Assembly (NCBI GenBank): GCA_947652605.1
Contig: CANTFG010000264.1
Coordinates: 1 to 64,000 of the forward strand
Direction: 5' to 3'
Length of the DNA stretch: 64,000 bases
Source: Elmis aenea
Taxonomy: Eukaryota; Arthropoda; Insecta; Coleoptera; Elmidae
In this document: positions 11,201 through 18,997 of the stretch, in pieces
How the letters are laid out: each line of letters opens with the position of its first letter
How positions within the stretch are numbered: position 1 is the stretch's first letter
Translations under genes and position numbers: made by a program
The notes under the pieces: generated by a model
What the model saw: only the letters and a program-made list of their open reading frames with translations
Database searches by the model: none
What the model was told of the DNA's origin: nothing

Positions 11201-12889
11201 AGACGGAAGAAGTGTTACTCCCAAAGAACGCAACTGATTCCATCCGGGTCTACCCAAAATAGTTCGTGACGCTCCAGAATCCAATAAACCTAACATTTTG
11301 ACTCCGAAAACTTCAACTGAAAGAAAGGGTCTTTCATCTTCACGAGCACTATTTAAAATAAAGTCTAATATAGCCTGGGGTTTTTCGTTTAAACCCATAA
11401 ATGGTTGATCCGAGATTAAAGAAAGAGGGATACTCGTTTGTGGCGAAATCACTCGGGTCGATTGCCACCTACACCTTTTTCCCGAACGAAAACCACATTT
11501 AGGACAAGTACTAATAGTCACATCAGGCTTCCCACAACGAAAACAGAACCTCTTACGGGGTCGGGAACATTCAGCATAAGCGTGACCAAGTTCTCCACAA
11601 TTCCAACATTTCAGAACACTTGTACCGGAACGTATATTGGAAGAAGGAAGTTGAGTTGTAGCGACAGAGGAATTTCTTCTCGCAGCGAATGACTCAGACC
11701 GAGGTAATTCAGAATCACGTGTAAAACTAGAACGGGGACGGTCACGTTTAACATGTAAAGCATTGTTTTCTCTATAAGCAAGATCAGGTTCTAAAACCGT
11801 AGTAGACGTACGAGGTTGAGGTTGTTTACCCTGGAGGGACGTTTCCTCTAAACGTTCAAGATATTTCTGTAATTCATCAAAACTTTTAATCTCTTTTAAC
11901 GCTAAAGCTTGAGCGTATACTGGAAGAAGATTTTTCAAAATACGTCTTAACTGTTCGGAAGTGGAAGGAGGGTTATTCAAACGCTGATACAGACGACGCA
12001 TGGCTGCAACAAACAAAGTAGGTCGTTCATGGTTACCCTGAACGCGATGATAAATCTCATTGTTCAATTGATCGTCATAATCTGTCGGCATAAAAGCTCG
12101 TCTAAGTCGTGACTGTAATCCATTCCAAGTGGAAACTTCAAAGCGAACTGAACGATACCATAATAAAGCATCATCGCTAAATAAATCAATAGCTGAGTCA
12201 TACAATTGTTCAACAGAAACGTAACGTGCTTTACGAAGTTCTTCGACTCTCTCCAGAAATGCACTCACAGAAGACTCTGGACCACCTGAGAACTTAAGAC
12301 CCCATTGAGACACTGGTACCGGTTTCATGACCGAACGATTAACTATAGAAGGGTTTACTATAGAAGGTACTGTAACTTCAGAATCTGAATCAGAAACAAC
12401 AGGACTACTATCAGGCGTAGAATACACCGAAGGAATAGGGGATTTCGAAGCAATACCTCCGTCCGCTGCCGAAGGTTTGCGCATCATACGTTCTAAATTA
12501 CTTTGAAGATCCAACACACGCAACAACAGATTATTCCTAATCATGAAATCATCTGCTGAAACAGGAACTGACCGATTAACTCGACGCGTAAGATACAAAA
12601 GAAGAGCTGAAATTCGTCTAAAAGATTTGTGTTTAACATCTCCATCGAAAGCAACTTTTAACAAATCTAATTCTGCTAAACCAACAGTTATCGCTTCGAC
12701 ATCGTCCTCGAATGAAATTGAGTAAGGCGGTTCCTTAAAAGAATTATTAAAATCTGGTTTAAAGATATTACGCACTGAAGTACGCATTTCAGTAGTAGTA
12801 CCAACAGAAAAACCTCGACTTTCTAATTCGTACGACAATTCTGCTTGCTTTAACCGCTCCAAACAAGGTTTCCATAATCGTGAACTCAT
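8285..12889 (-). CDS. Gag-Pol polyprotein of Ty3/Gypsy retrotransposon, single intact frame
   Basis: This 1534-codon frame encodes capsid, protease, reverse transcriptase, RNase H and integrase in Gypsy order. I start it at the ATG at 12887-12889 (minus-strand context GCCATGA); the frame opens only 12 codons earlier with TTG directly after a TAG. Visible domains: capsid-like region about 185-345; zinc knuckle CWNCGELGHAYAEC near 425 and a second Cys cluster near 450-470; aspartic protease LLDSGAS near 533; reverse transcriptase VYLDD near 836; RNase H TDASDFG near 986; integrase HHCC zinc motif about 1180-1225; catalytic D (CIDIVG) near 1250, D (SDNG) near 1311 and E (AERINR) near 1346; and a C-terminal region with KFVGPFTV (GPF-type). 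There is no frameshift or stop between gag and pol, which differs from the second Gypsy element. All catalytic residues that I can place are present, so it may be competent. The clade within Gypsy is undetermined. Confidence 0.95.
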   Translation of the reverse strand: MSSRLWKPCLERLKQAELSYELESRGFSVGTTTEMRTSVRNIFKPDFNNSFKEPPYSISFEDDVEAITVGLAELDLLKVAFDGDVKHKSFRRISALLLYLTRRVNRSVPVSADDFMIRNNLLLRVLDLQSNLERMMRKPSAADGGIASKSPIPSVYSTPDSSPVVSDSDSEVTVPSIVNPSIVNRSVMKPVPVSQWGLKFSGGPESSVSAFLERVEELRKARYVSVEQLYDSAIDLFSDDALLWYRSVRFEVSTWNGLQSRLRRAFMPTDYDDQLNNEIYHRVQGNHERPTLFVAAMRRLYQRLNNPPSTSEQLRRILKNLLPVYAQALALKEIKSFDELQKYLERLEETSLQGKQPQPRTSTTVLEPDLAYRENNALHVKRDRPRSSFTRDSELPRSESFAARRNSSVATTQLPSSNIRSGTSVLKCWNCGELGHAYAECSRPRKRFCFRCGKPDVTISTCPKCGFRSGKRCRWQSTRVISPQTSIPLSLISDQPFMGLNEKPQAILDFILNSAREDERPFLSVEVFGVKMLGLLDSGASRTILGRPGWNQLRSLGVTLLPSDIKQCTVANGECCEVIGVLCLPVVLQKQTKLIEFYVVPSVPNCLILGVDFWKRMGIVPDLRANVWEFSPVSTLDLASLTDDVDLTSEQTKQIMAYLHELDEIFKDNELGCTNLVQHGISTTAEPIKQRYYPISPALQRHVDMELDQMLQDGVVEPSQSPWSSPIIMVRKKDNTYRFCVDFRKVNKVTEKDAYPLPYVSAILDRLRDARYITSIDLKSAYWQIPLKLESRPITAFTVPNRGLFQFTRMPFGLHNAPATWQRLIDRVIGADLEPQVFVYLDDIIIVTSDFDRHMFVLKEVMKRLKNAGLNISREKCHFCRPELKYLGYVVSKEGLRVDPDKVAAIVNFPVPTTVPEARRFIGMASWYRRFIPNFSSVIAPITKLTRKHVRFSWDESCQDAFVSIREALISAPILSCPDFSKPFCIQTDASDFGLGAVLTQSCEEGDRVVSYISYSLKKAERKYTTTEKECLAVLWAIEKFRPYIEGSHFTVITDHYSLVWLNNLKDPTGRLARWSVRLQQYDFKILHRKGKDHAVPDALSRSVPVIEFVEVDKSEFETSDKWYLALRDKIMKRPDDFPDWRVKGQRIFKYLPPRNRDLDDNVATWRVVVPKDKRATLLHENHDIPTAGHAGTFKTYERLAIRYYWPKMRGDVCRYIRSCRTCSAQKVEQKRPAGLMAPRAKPTRPWQIVCIDIVGPLPRSRKGNCFILVIADCFTKYACFFPMRNATAIKVAQIVEENIFLVYGTPQYIISDNGVQFRSREFTSLCGRYRTKILFNARYHPQANPAERINRVLKTMISSYVGDNQRDWDKYLAHIGCAIRTAKHEVTTYTPYYANSGREHILYGDHFESSEQLEELDPAIKTVEATKSAFERLRADILKRLLRAYRRSKHQYDLRRRNVSYEKGDTVWKRNYVLSNAAKYFSAKLAPKFVGPFTVAEKLSPWTYRLSNEQGVDAGVWHVKDLKPYDIDFDPDL

Positions 12890-12957
12890 GGCGAAAGCTA
12901 AACCAAATACCAAAGCGTATACCAAAAACTAACGACCAAACAAAATACAATCGAGGC

Positions 12958-12975
12958 CACACGATTTGGGCGCCA
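12958..12975 (-). other. Primer-binding site, probably tRNA-Lys
   Basis: On the minus strand, 7 nt after the 5' LTR, the sequence is TGGCGCCCAAATCGTG. The first ten bases fit the 3' end of a tRNA-Lys plus CCA as I remember it; the later bases fit less well. This marks where minus-strand DNA synthesis starts and fixes the element's orientation. Confidence 0.6.
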
Positions 12976-12982
12976 AAATGTA

Positions 12983-13951
12983 TGTTACGGTGCGGTGGGA
13001 AAAGTGAGGACTTACCTTATTCCCGCACCGGCTTATCGGCTGGCTCAGTGGGTGGGCGTGGTTCTACGGTAATAATTAACCGAGAAAGAGAAAGAGAGAG
13101 AGAAAAAGAAACTAGACAAATATTTTGAAACAGGGCGCCACTGGTTTTCTGAGTGAGGGAGTCGGCAAAAACCAGAAAGCCCGACGTATTCTCGTAGTTA
13201 AACGAAGGTTGGGAGGGAGGGAACGAGGGGTAGCTACATTACATAACAAAAATAAAGTAAAGCAAATAACTGTGTAATGTAGGTAGTGTACACAATAAAC
13301 AATAATAGGTAAATAAACAACATCAATAAACAAGACAGTTTACCTCAGTAAACGACAGTATGACAATAAACAGTATTAATAAACAAAACGGTTTTCATGT
13401 ACGACAATATGACAATAAACAGTATTAATAAACAAAACGGTTTACATGTCAGCAAACGACAATATGACAATAAACAGTATTAAACATCATCTGGTTTAAA
13501 CATCACATAAACGGAGGTATATAAAAGTTCACAGTTTAAACATTAAATATGTTTAGTCATTAAATAAACGGAGGTACGAAAGTAAGGTGACTTACTGGGA
13601 ATGGCAGGGGAAAACCTTCTCAGCGGCCATATTGGTCTATATTACGTACGACGGCGGCAGCTTCTTTGATTACGGGCCGAGCGGTGAAGTCGACGAAACG
13701 GTAAGCTCTTTACCCATAATCTTTATGGTATTCTGGACACTCAAAACCCCACACACAGGACGGGAGACGCGCTGACTTTTACGGTAGCGTCGTGTATCCA
13801 AGAACCAAGGAACAAAGAAAAAAACCTTTATCGCACGCGTTCGATCTGAACGGCTGCCAGTGCGATACTAACAGGGACACGTGTCCGACTGCCGGGCGAC
13901 AGCGAGCGGACCGAGATAGTCGGGAGGGAGGTGATCAAGAATGGCGTTACA
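12983..13951 (-). repeat. 5' LTR of the first Gypsy element
   Basis: Direct repeat of 7142-8110, same 969-bp length, and no difference noticed in the compared stretches. Transcription on the minus strand should begin within it. The plus-strand TATATAAAAG box recurs at the equivalent place (about 13518). Confidence 0.93.
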
Positions 13952-15868
13952 TATGGTTGCTATTTTAAATAAGAAAGTTTGGTGTATTATATCGATATTA
14001 ATATGAGCAAGAAAAGGTTGTTTCTTTTTAATAAATTATCACTTATAATAAAAATATTTCTTTAAAAAAAAATTTAAACAAAGGCGCCATTTTAGGTATT
14101 TGCCAAAGGCGCCAAAAACATTGCTACGGCTCTGTATATAATATAAAAGTATAATCTTAAATTTTACAGGATGTCCACCTATTGTGTATTTACTTTATGG
14201 TGCCTTTTCACGTGAGAGTAAACTACTCTCGATAGCAGCGTCGCCAAGGATACAGCCCCTGAGAGTAACTCGCGATTGGCTGTATCCTCGGCGACGCTGC
14301 TATCGAGAGTGGTTTACTCTCACGTGTAAAGGCACCATTATATCTGGTTTAAAAAATTAAAATGAACATTTGTTGTTGTTGATTCTAAAAGAAACGGTTT
14401 ATCAAAAATGTATGAGGTTCATCATATCAAAAATCAATCGTTTTGGCGTTTAGTTTTTTTAGTCCATGAAGCAACGTTTTAAACAAAAATTATGTTCTTA
14501 AATAAAAATCCCTGTATTTGTTACATATTGCTTAGATAATTTAACCCTACTTAGAAAACTATACGGTTATTTTTTTAAAACTATTATTTGTTGATTATTT
14601 GCTTTTTTACACATGTTTATTGTACTAAAAATTGTCTTGTATAGTTGTCTCGTATAGTTTTGCATTGTAAAATGTTATTTAATATTTATAAAATTATTAA
14701 AGAATTTATAACTTACTTACAATGACAATAAAATATTAACTAAAAATGTCATAATTTTTGTTCTACAATAAAACAATTGTTTATAACTTAGTTCTAGAGT
14801 TAACAAAAAAGAGTACAACATTATAACAACTAATTTAATTTAGAAAAGATGGGGTTTACGCTTGACCTTGAAAGCAACGGGAGAAAATCGTGTACTTTTA
14901 GTTTTTGTCATCAATCTATTGTTGTGGCGTTTGTTTTGTTTAGTCCATTAAGCATAAAGCAACATTTTAAACATAAATAAAGTTTTTAAATAAAAACGTC
15001 TGTATTTGTTACATATTGTTGTAGATAATTTAATCTTACTTAGAAAACTATACGGGTGTTGTTATTTGTCTTAAATTAATATTTGTCGAGTGGACAATGT
15101 AATAGAGTATTTTTTACTGTGGTATTTTTCGTTTAAGTTTTAGAGTTTTTTAGGAACTATAATTTGTTGATTATTGTCTTGTATAGTTGTCTTGTATAGT
15201 TTTGCATTGTAAAATGTTATTTAATATTTATAAAATTATTAAAGGATTTATAACTTACTTACAATGACAATAAAATAATAACTAAAAATATAATAATTTT
15301 TGTTCTACAATTAAACAATTACTTATCACTTCGTTCTGGAGTTAACAATAAAGAGTACAACATTATAACAACTAATTTAATTTAGATACCTAAGATGGTG
15401 CTTACGCGTCACCTTGTCAGCACCGGGTGAAAATTGTTTATAACTTCGTTATGGAGTTGGCACAAAATTTAATTTTTACGGCGCAAAATAGCACAAAATT
15501 AGCACAAAATTATGGCATAAACAAATTTTAATTCAGAGAAGGTGGTGCTTACGCGTCACCTTAGCAGCACCGGGTGAAAATTGTTCATAACTTCGTTATG
15601 CATATGGCACCAAATTTTATTTTTACGGCACAAAATAGCACACAATTAGCACAAAATTATGGCATAAACAAATTTACATTCAGAGAAAGTGGTGCTTACG
15701 CGTCACCTTAGCAACCTCGAGTGAAAATTGTTTATAACTTTTTTCTTGAGTTGGCACAAAATTTTATTTTTACGGCACAAAATAGCACAAAATTAGCACA
15801 AAATTATGGCTTAAGTTTTATTTTGATTGGAGAAAGTGGTGCTGCTAAGGTGACGGACCTCTTGTATA
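13952..15868. repeat. Right arm of the palindrome around the first Gypsy element
   Basis: This stretch is the diverged reverse complement of about 4450-7085. Landmarks that pair include ATATCGATATTAATATGAG (near 7030), TTGGCGCC words (near 6045), CACCTATTGTGTATTT (near 5975), the block CTTACTTAGAAAACTATACG and the 147-bp units with GGTGACGCGT. The left arm has an extra insertion of about 865 bp (6156-7020). Pairing stops at about 15868, after CGGACCTCTTGTATAG. No gene is present. Confidence 0.8.
14198..14337. mobile_element. 140-bp MITE with TTA target duplication, PIF/Harbinger-like
   Basis: A near-perfect palindrome beginning TGGTGCCTTTTCACGTGAGA and ending with its inverted copy, flanked by TTA at 14195-14197 and 14338-14340. 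The other arm of the large palindrome (near 5960) keeps the unoccupied site, which confirms the ends and the 3-bp duplication. A TTA/TWA duplication is the PIF/Harbinger signature; there is no coding capacity. Confidence 0.85.
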
Positions 15869-16319
15869 GTTGACTCGTATAGTTTTGCATTGTAAAATGT
15901 TATTTAGTACCTACTTTGACTGAAATGTAATAATTTTTGTTTTACAGTTAAAGTATTGTTTATAACTTCGTCGTCGAGTTTAAAACAAAAAAGTACAACA
16001 TAATAACACCTAATTTAATTAAGAAAAAATGGTGCTTAAGCTTGACCTTGAAAGCACCGGGTGAAAATTTTTTATAACTTCGTTATGACGTTGGCACAAA
16101 ATTTTATTTTTACGGCAAAAAATAGCACAAAATTAGCACAAAATTATGGCATAAATTTTATTATGATTGAAGAAAGTGGTGCTGCCAAAGTGACGGACCT
16201 GTTTGAGGGTCCAACTACGTTACAAAGATGATCACGACTCACGAGCCATAATTAACAACAATAAATATAATAGTAATAAGTACTCTTCCACAATAGTGCG
16301 TCCTGTGTACAGGGTGGGC
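15869..16319. repeat. Truncated end of the foldback family, then unassigned DNA
   Basis: Further units with GCACAAAATTAGCACAAAAT and GTGGTGCTGCCAAAGTGACG continue to about 16205, beyond the paired palindrome arm. The closing inverted terminus of the family is not seen, so this copy is truncated. The stretch 16206-16319 shows nothing. Confidence 0.6.
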
Positions 16320-16935
16320 AAATTTCGATGTTTTAATAGGGAATCTCGGTAACTATAAGAGGTATCAAAAAACGGACAGCGCATCCTTGATCTCTTTTTT
16401 CGAGAAAAAGTTAATGGTGAAAACTAAAATTGGTTATCGTCTTTTGTTTTCGAGTTATCGCCGATAACTCGATTTTTCGACTTTTCGTTTTATGACTATA
16501 TCTCGCTTGTTTATAAAAATAAACAAAAATAATTTTGACGTTCTACAGGCACTTTTTTGATAAGAATGCAGTGGCGTAGTCAATTTTTCAAAAAAAAATC
16601 CGAAATTCGAGTTGTGACATAAAGTTGTATTTTTTTAAATGGAACTCATAGTTAGCTATGACCTATTTAAATTCCTTATTTTTTTGTCATTTCAAATATA
16701 CAAGGGTTGATGTATTTATTTTCAATAATACGCAAGTTACGGAGGTTTTTTAGTTTTTTTTTAAACAAAATTATAGTAGGCTGTGAAAACACAAACAAAA
16801 CAAGGTGTAAAACCCTTTAAAACTCATTTGGTATAAGTTTCGAAGGTTTTGTAATTTGTTGTTGTGATAAACATTATAAATATATAAAAATAAAGAAACA
16901 ACGATAAAGTCGGAATCTGCAGTAATGTAGTTTAT
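16320..16935. repeat. Left half of a CAGGGTGG foldback element
   Basis: Starts CAGGGTGGGCAAATTTCG after TA (16318-16319) and matches 60782-61410 closely (for example CGAGTTATCGCCGATAACTC). The full copy at 60782-61974 is palindromic; here only one arm survives and the homology ends near 16935. Confidence 0.8.
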
Positions 16936-17019
16936 ATACAGGTATTGAGGTCCCCTGAACCCGTTTTGACTATTTTCGCGATGACGTCCGTGTGTATGTG
17001 TGTACGGATGTGTGCATAT
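16936..17019. other. Flank of the second Gypsy element
   Basis: A TG-rich stretch (GTGTGTATGTGTGTACGG) with no gene. Its last bases, CATAT (17015-17019), recur at 24357-24361 on the far side of the element. Confidence 0.6.
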
Positions 17020-17329
17020 TGTTACAAACCCCGCGTTTTAGAACTACTGGATTGCTGTGTTAAGCATTAATCCAGTAGTTCGGGCATTACTTAGTGTGGT
17101 GGCAAGATGTACAGATAAGAATAATAATGTAAGTAGTATTAATTATTTAATGTAGTTATGTTTATAGTTAATCCATTTGGTAGTATATTTGTGTGTATTG
17201 GTGTGTATGTATGTATTTGTTAACATTTGTTTGTATTGGTATTTGTAGTTATTAAATTCATATTTGTTAGTTTATATTTTCTGTCTAAATTTGGCACCCG
17301 ATAACGGTACCCTACGCACATGCGTAACA
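17020..17329 (+). repeat. 5' LTR of the second Gypsy element
   Basis: Begins TGTTACAAACC and ends GCGTAACA, a 6-bp inverted terminal match (TGTTAC/GTAACA). It contains a hairpin around 17038-17085, where CTACTGGATT pairs with AATCCAGTAG. Confidence 0.85.
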
Positions 17330-17618
17330 TATTTGGTGGAGACGCCGTTCTAAGATCTAAATTATAAAAAAAAAATTTCGTATTAAATAAAATAGATTGT
17401 AGAAAAGTAATAGATAAAAGTTATTTTACAAGCAATTAACGCAACGGATACATTACATTACACGTTGATAACACACGTAGGTACATAGTGCTGAATCAGG
17501 TGTCATTGCCACAAGCGCGGCGCGTGTCAATATACGGAATACGCGTTCATTTGATAATTAATAAATTTAAAGCATTTAATTATTTAATTTTTAATATTTA
17601 AGCGGTGATTTTATTTTT
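17330..17618 (+). other. 5' untranslated leader of the second Gypsy element
   Basis: The LTR is followed by TATT and then TGGTGGAGACGCCG, where the primer-binding site should lie. I could not match it with confidence to a tRNA 3' end. The rest of the leader is AT-rich and non-coding up to the gag ATG at 17619. Confidence 0.5.
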
Positions 17619-18974
17619 ATGGAAGATAAACCGCTCACCAGAGCTACGCTGCGTAAACAAATCGAAGAGGGCGCCTACTCTTTAGAAATTCTTACACAAA
17701 AGCGAAACCAAAAAACAGCTAGGAGCCCTCCGCTCGACTCTGACACCTCAGTTTTTAATTTTTCGACACTTAACTTACCAGAAAGCACACGTTTAGAAAA
17801 CACTAATAAAACTCGATCAAAAAGCGACACAGATTTTTCAAAAACACATTTAAATACAACAGATCATACAACAAAAAGTAATCACAACACTGCACATTTA
17901 ATAAACGATATGGCAAATCAACACAAGACAGACACAGGGTCGGATCCAGTTACGCATAATTATACGTTGGGTACTTTGTACAATCCAAACAGAGATCCAG
18001 CGTTACCAAAATTTATACCGCCCCCAACCTACGACCCGGATTATAATAATGTTGGCGAATTCATTCGCGTATACGAAACAACGGCCATCTTAAATAACTG
18101 GGACGATGGTCTCAAACTAAATTATTTCGCAAGTTATTTAAGAGGACAAGCGCAAACGTGGTTTCGAATTTTTGCATTAAGAAATAGTGGCGCTGATTGG
18201 GAAACAACGCTGCTGGAATTTAAAAACGAATTTTTATACGGAGCACAACAAAATCAATTAAAAATTAAACTGCGATATCGGCGACAAGGCCAAGAGGAGC
18301 CAATTCTAAATTATTTACGAGACATTTTATACTTATGCGACGAGGTTAATCCGCGCATGGGCGAAGATGAACAACGGGAACACTTCGAACAGGGGCTACT
18401 GCCACAATATTTGTATCAAATAAGAATTAGAGAGCCACGGAGCTTTGCAGAAGTAAAAAGGATTGTCAAAAATTTATACGAGGCAGAGCAAGAGGCTAAA
18501 CAATCAGCTGCCATGGTCGCAGCAATCAGATTTAGCACGCCTCCAACCACTCCATCGATGGACAAAGAATTTATAACATCCCTCATCCGAAGCGAAATTA
18601 GGAACGCGTTCCAAAATATGTCACCTCAAAATTCATTTTCTAATAATTCATCTTCTAATAATTCATATACTAATAAGCGGTTTAATAGGGGTTCATATTA
18701 TAAAAACCAAAGTAATTTAAATTTTAACAATAACCAGTTAGCGCAGCCGCAGCAGCGAAACACTAATTTTACTTCACCTCGTACCCCAATTGGTAGACCG
18801 GTATGCTACAATTGTGGGCGTCCAGGACACATATCGCGGGTTTGCAATGAACCTCGAAACTGGGGGTATTATAAAAGCAATCGGACAAACGACGACCGGT
18901 ATAAAAACTACAACGCAGACAAATTTACAGGCAACAACCCGTTTCTACAGGGAAACGCAGGTGGACAACGTTAA
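17619..18974 (+). CDS. Gag protein of the second Gypsy element
   Basis: A 451-residue protein that would form the virus-like particle. Residues about 1-110 are polar and low in complexity. A retrotransposon gag core follows at about 125-300, with YLRGQAQTWF and LRDILYLCDEVNP typical of Gypsy capsids. An Asn-rich linker (about 335-385) precedes one zinc knuckle, CYNCGRPGHISRVC, near residue 393, which binds RNA. The start is the ATG at 17619, preceded by a long non-coding leader. The end overlaps pol in the -1 frame, and the TAA (18972-18974) lies at the top of a hairpin that follows a slippery heptamer. The frame is intact. Confidence 0.93.
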   Translation: MEDKPLTRATLRKQIEEGAYSLEILTQKRNQKTARSPPLDSDTSVFNFSTLNLPESTRLENTNKTRSKSDTDFSKTHLNTTDHTTKSNHNTAHLINDMANQHKTDTGSDPVTHNYTLGTLYNPNRDPALPKFIPPPTYDPDYNNVGEFIRVYETTAILNNWDDGLKLNYFASYLRGQAQTWFRIFALRNSGADWETTLLEFKNEFLYGAQQNQLKIKLRYRRQGQEEPILNYLRDILYLCDEVNPRMGEDEQREHFEQGLLPQYLYQIRIREPRSFAEVKRIVKNLYEAEQEAKQSAAMVAAIRFSTPPTTPSMDKEFITSLIRSEIRNAFQNMSPQNSFSNNSSSNNSYTNKRFNRGSYYKNQSNLNFNNNQLAQPQQRNTNFTSPRTPIGRPVCYNCGRPGHISRVCNEPRNWGYYKSNRTNDDRYKNYNADKFTGNNPFLQGNAGGQR

Positions 18975-18997
18975 ATAGGGGCCGAAACGTTGTCCAC
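18950..18997 (+). promoter_or_regulatory. Programmed -1 ribosomal frameshift signal between gag and pol
   Basis: The heptamer GGGAAAC at 18950-18956 sits in the zero frame as G GGA AAC, a known type of -1 slippery site. Four nt downstream a perfect 12-bp stem forms: GTGGACAACGTT (18961-18972) with AACGTTGTCCAC (18986-18997) around a 13-nt loop. Slipping one base back on AAC moves the ribosome into the pol frame, which is open from 18956. The gag stop codon lies within the hairpin region. This arrangement explains how pol, which has no good ATG of its own, is made as a Gag-Pol fusion at low level. Confidence 0.9.

Larger units (their letters stand above)
7142..13951 (-). mobile_element. Full-length Ty3/Gypsy LTR retrotransposon, minus strand
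   Basis: The element is 6.8 kb with two 969-bp LTRs, a minus-strand primer-binding site, a polypurine tract and one long gag-pol frame. A 4-bp target duplication, TATG, is seen at 7138-7141 and 13952-13955. The LTRs begin and end TGTTAC/GTTACA. I found no difference between the two LTRs in the stretches compared by eye, and short open frames inside them translate identically, which points to a very recent insertion. It landed in the roughly 60-bp loop of a pre-existing palindrome. There is no envelope-like frame. Confidence 0.95.

Noticed and set aside
12890..12925. Twelve extra N-terminal residues of the first Gag-Pol, starting at TTG
   Set aside because: The upstream codon is TTG directly after a TAG; the first ATG in good context is at 12887-12889.
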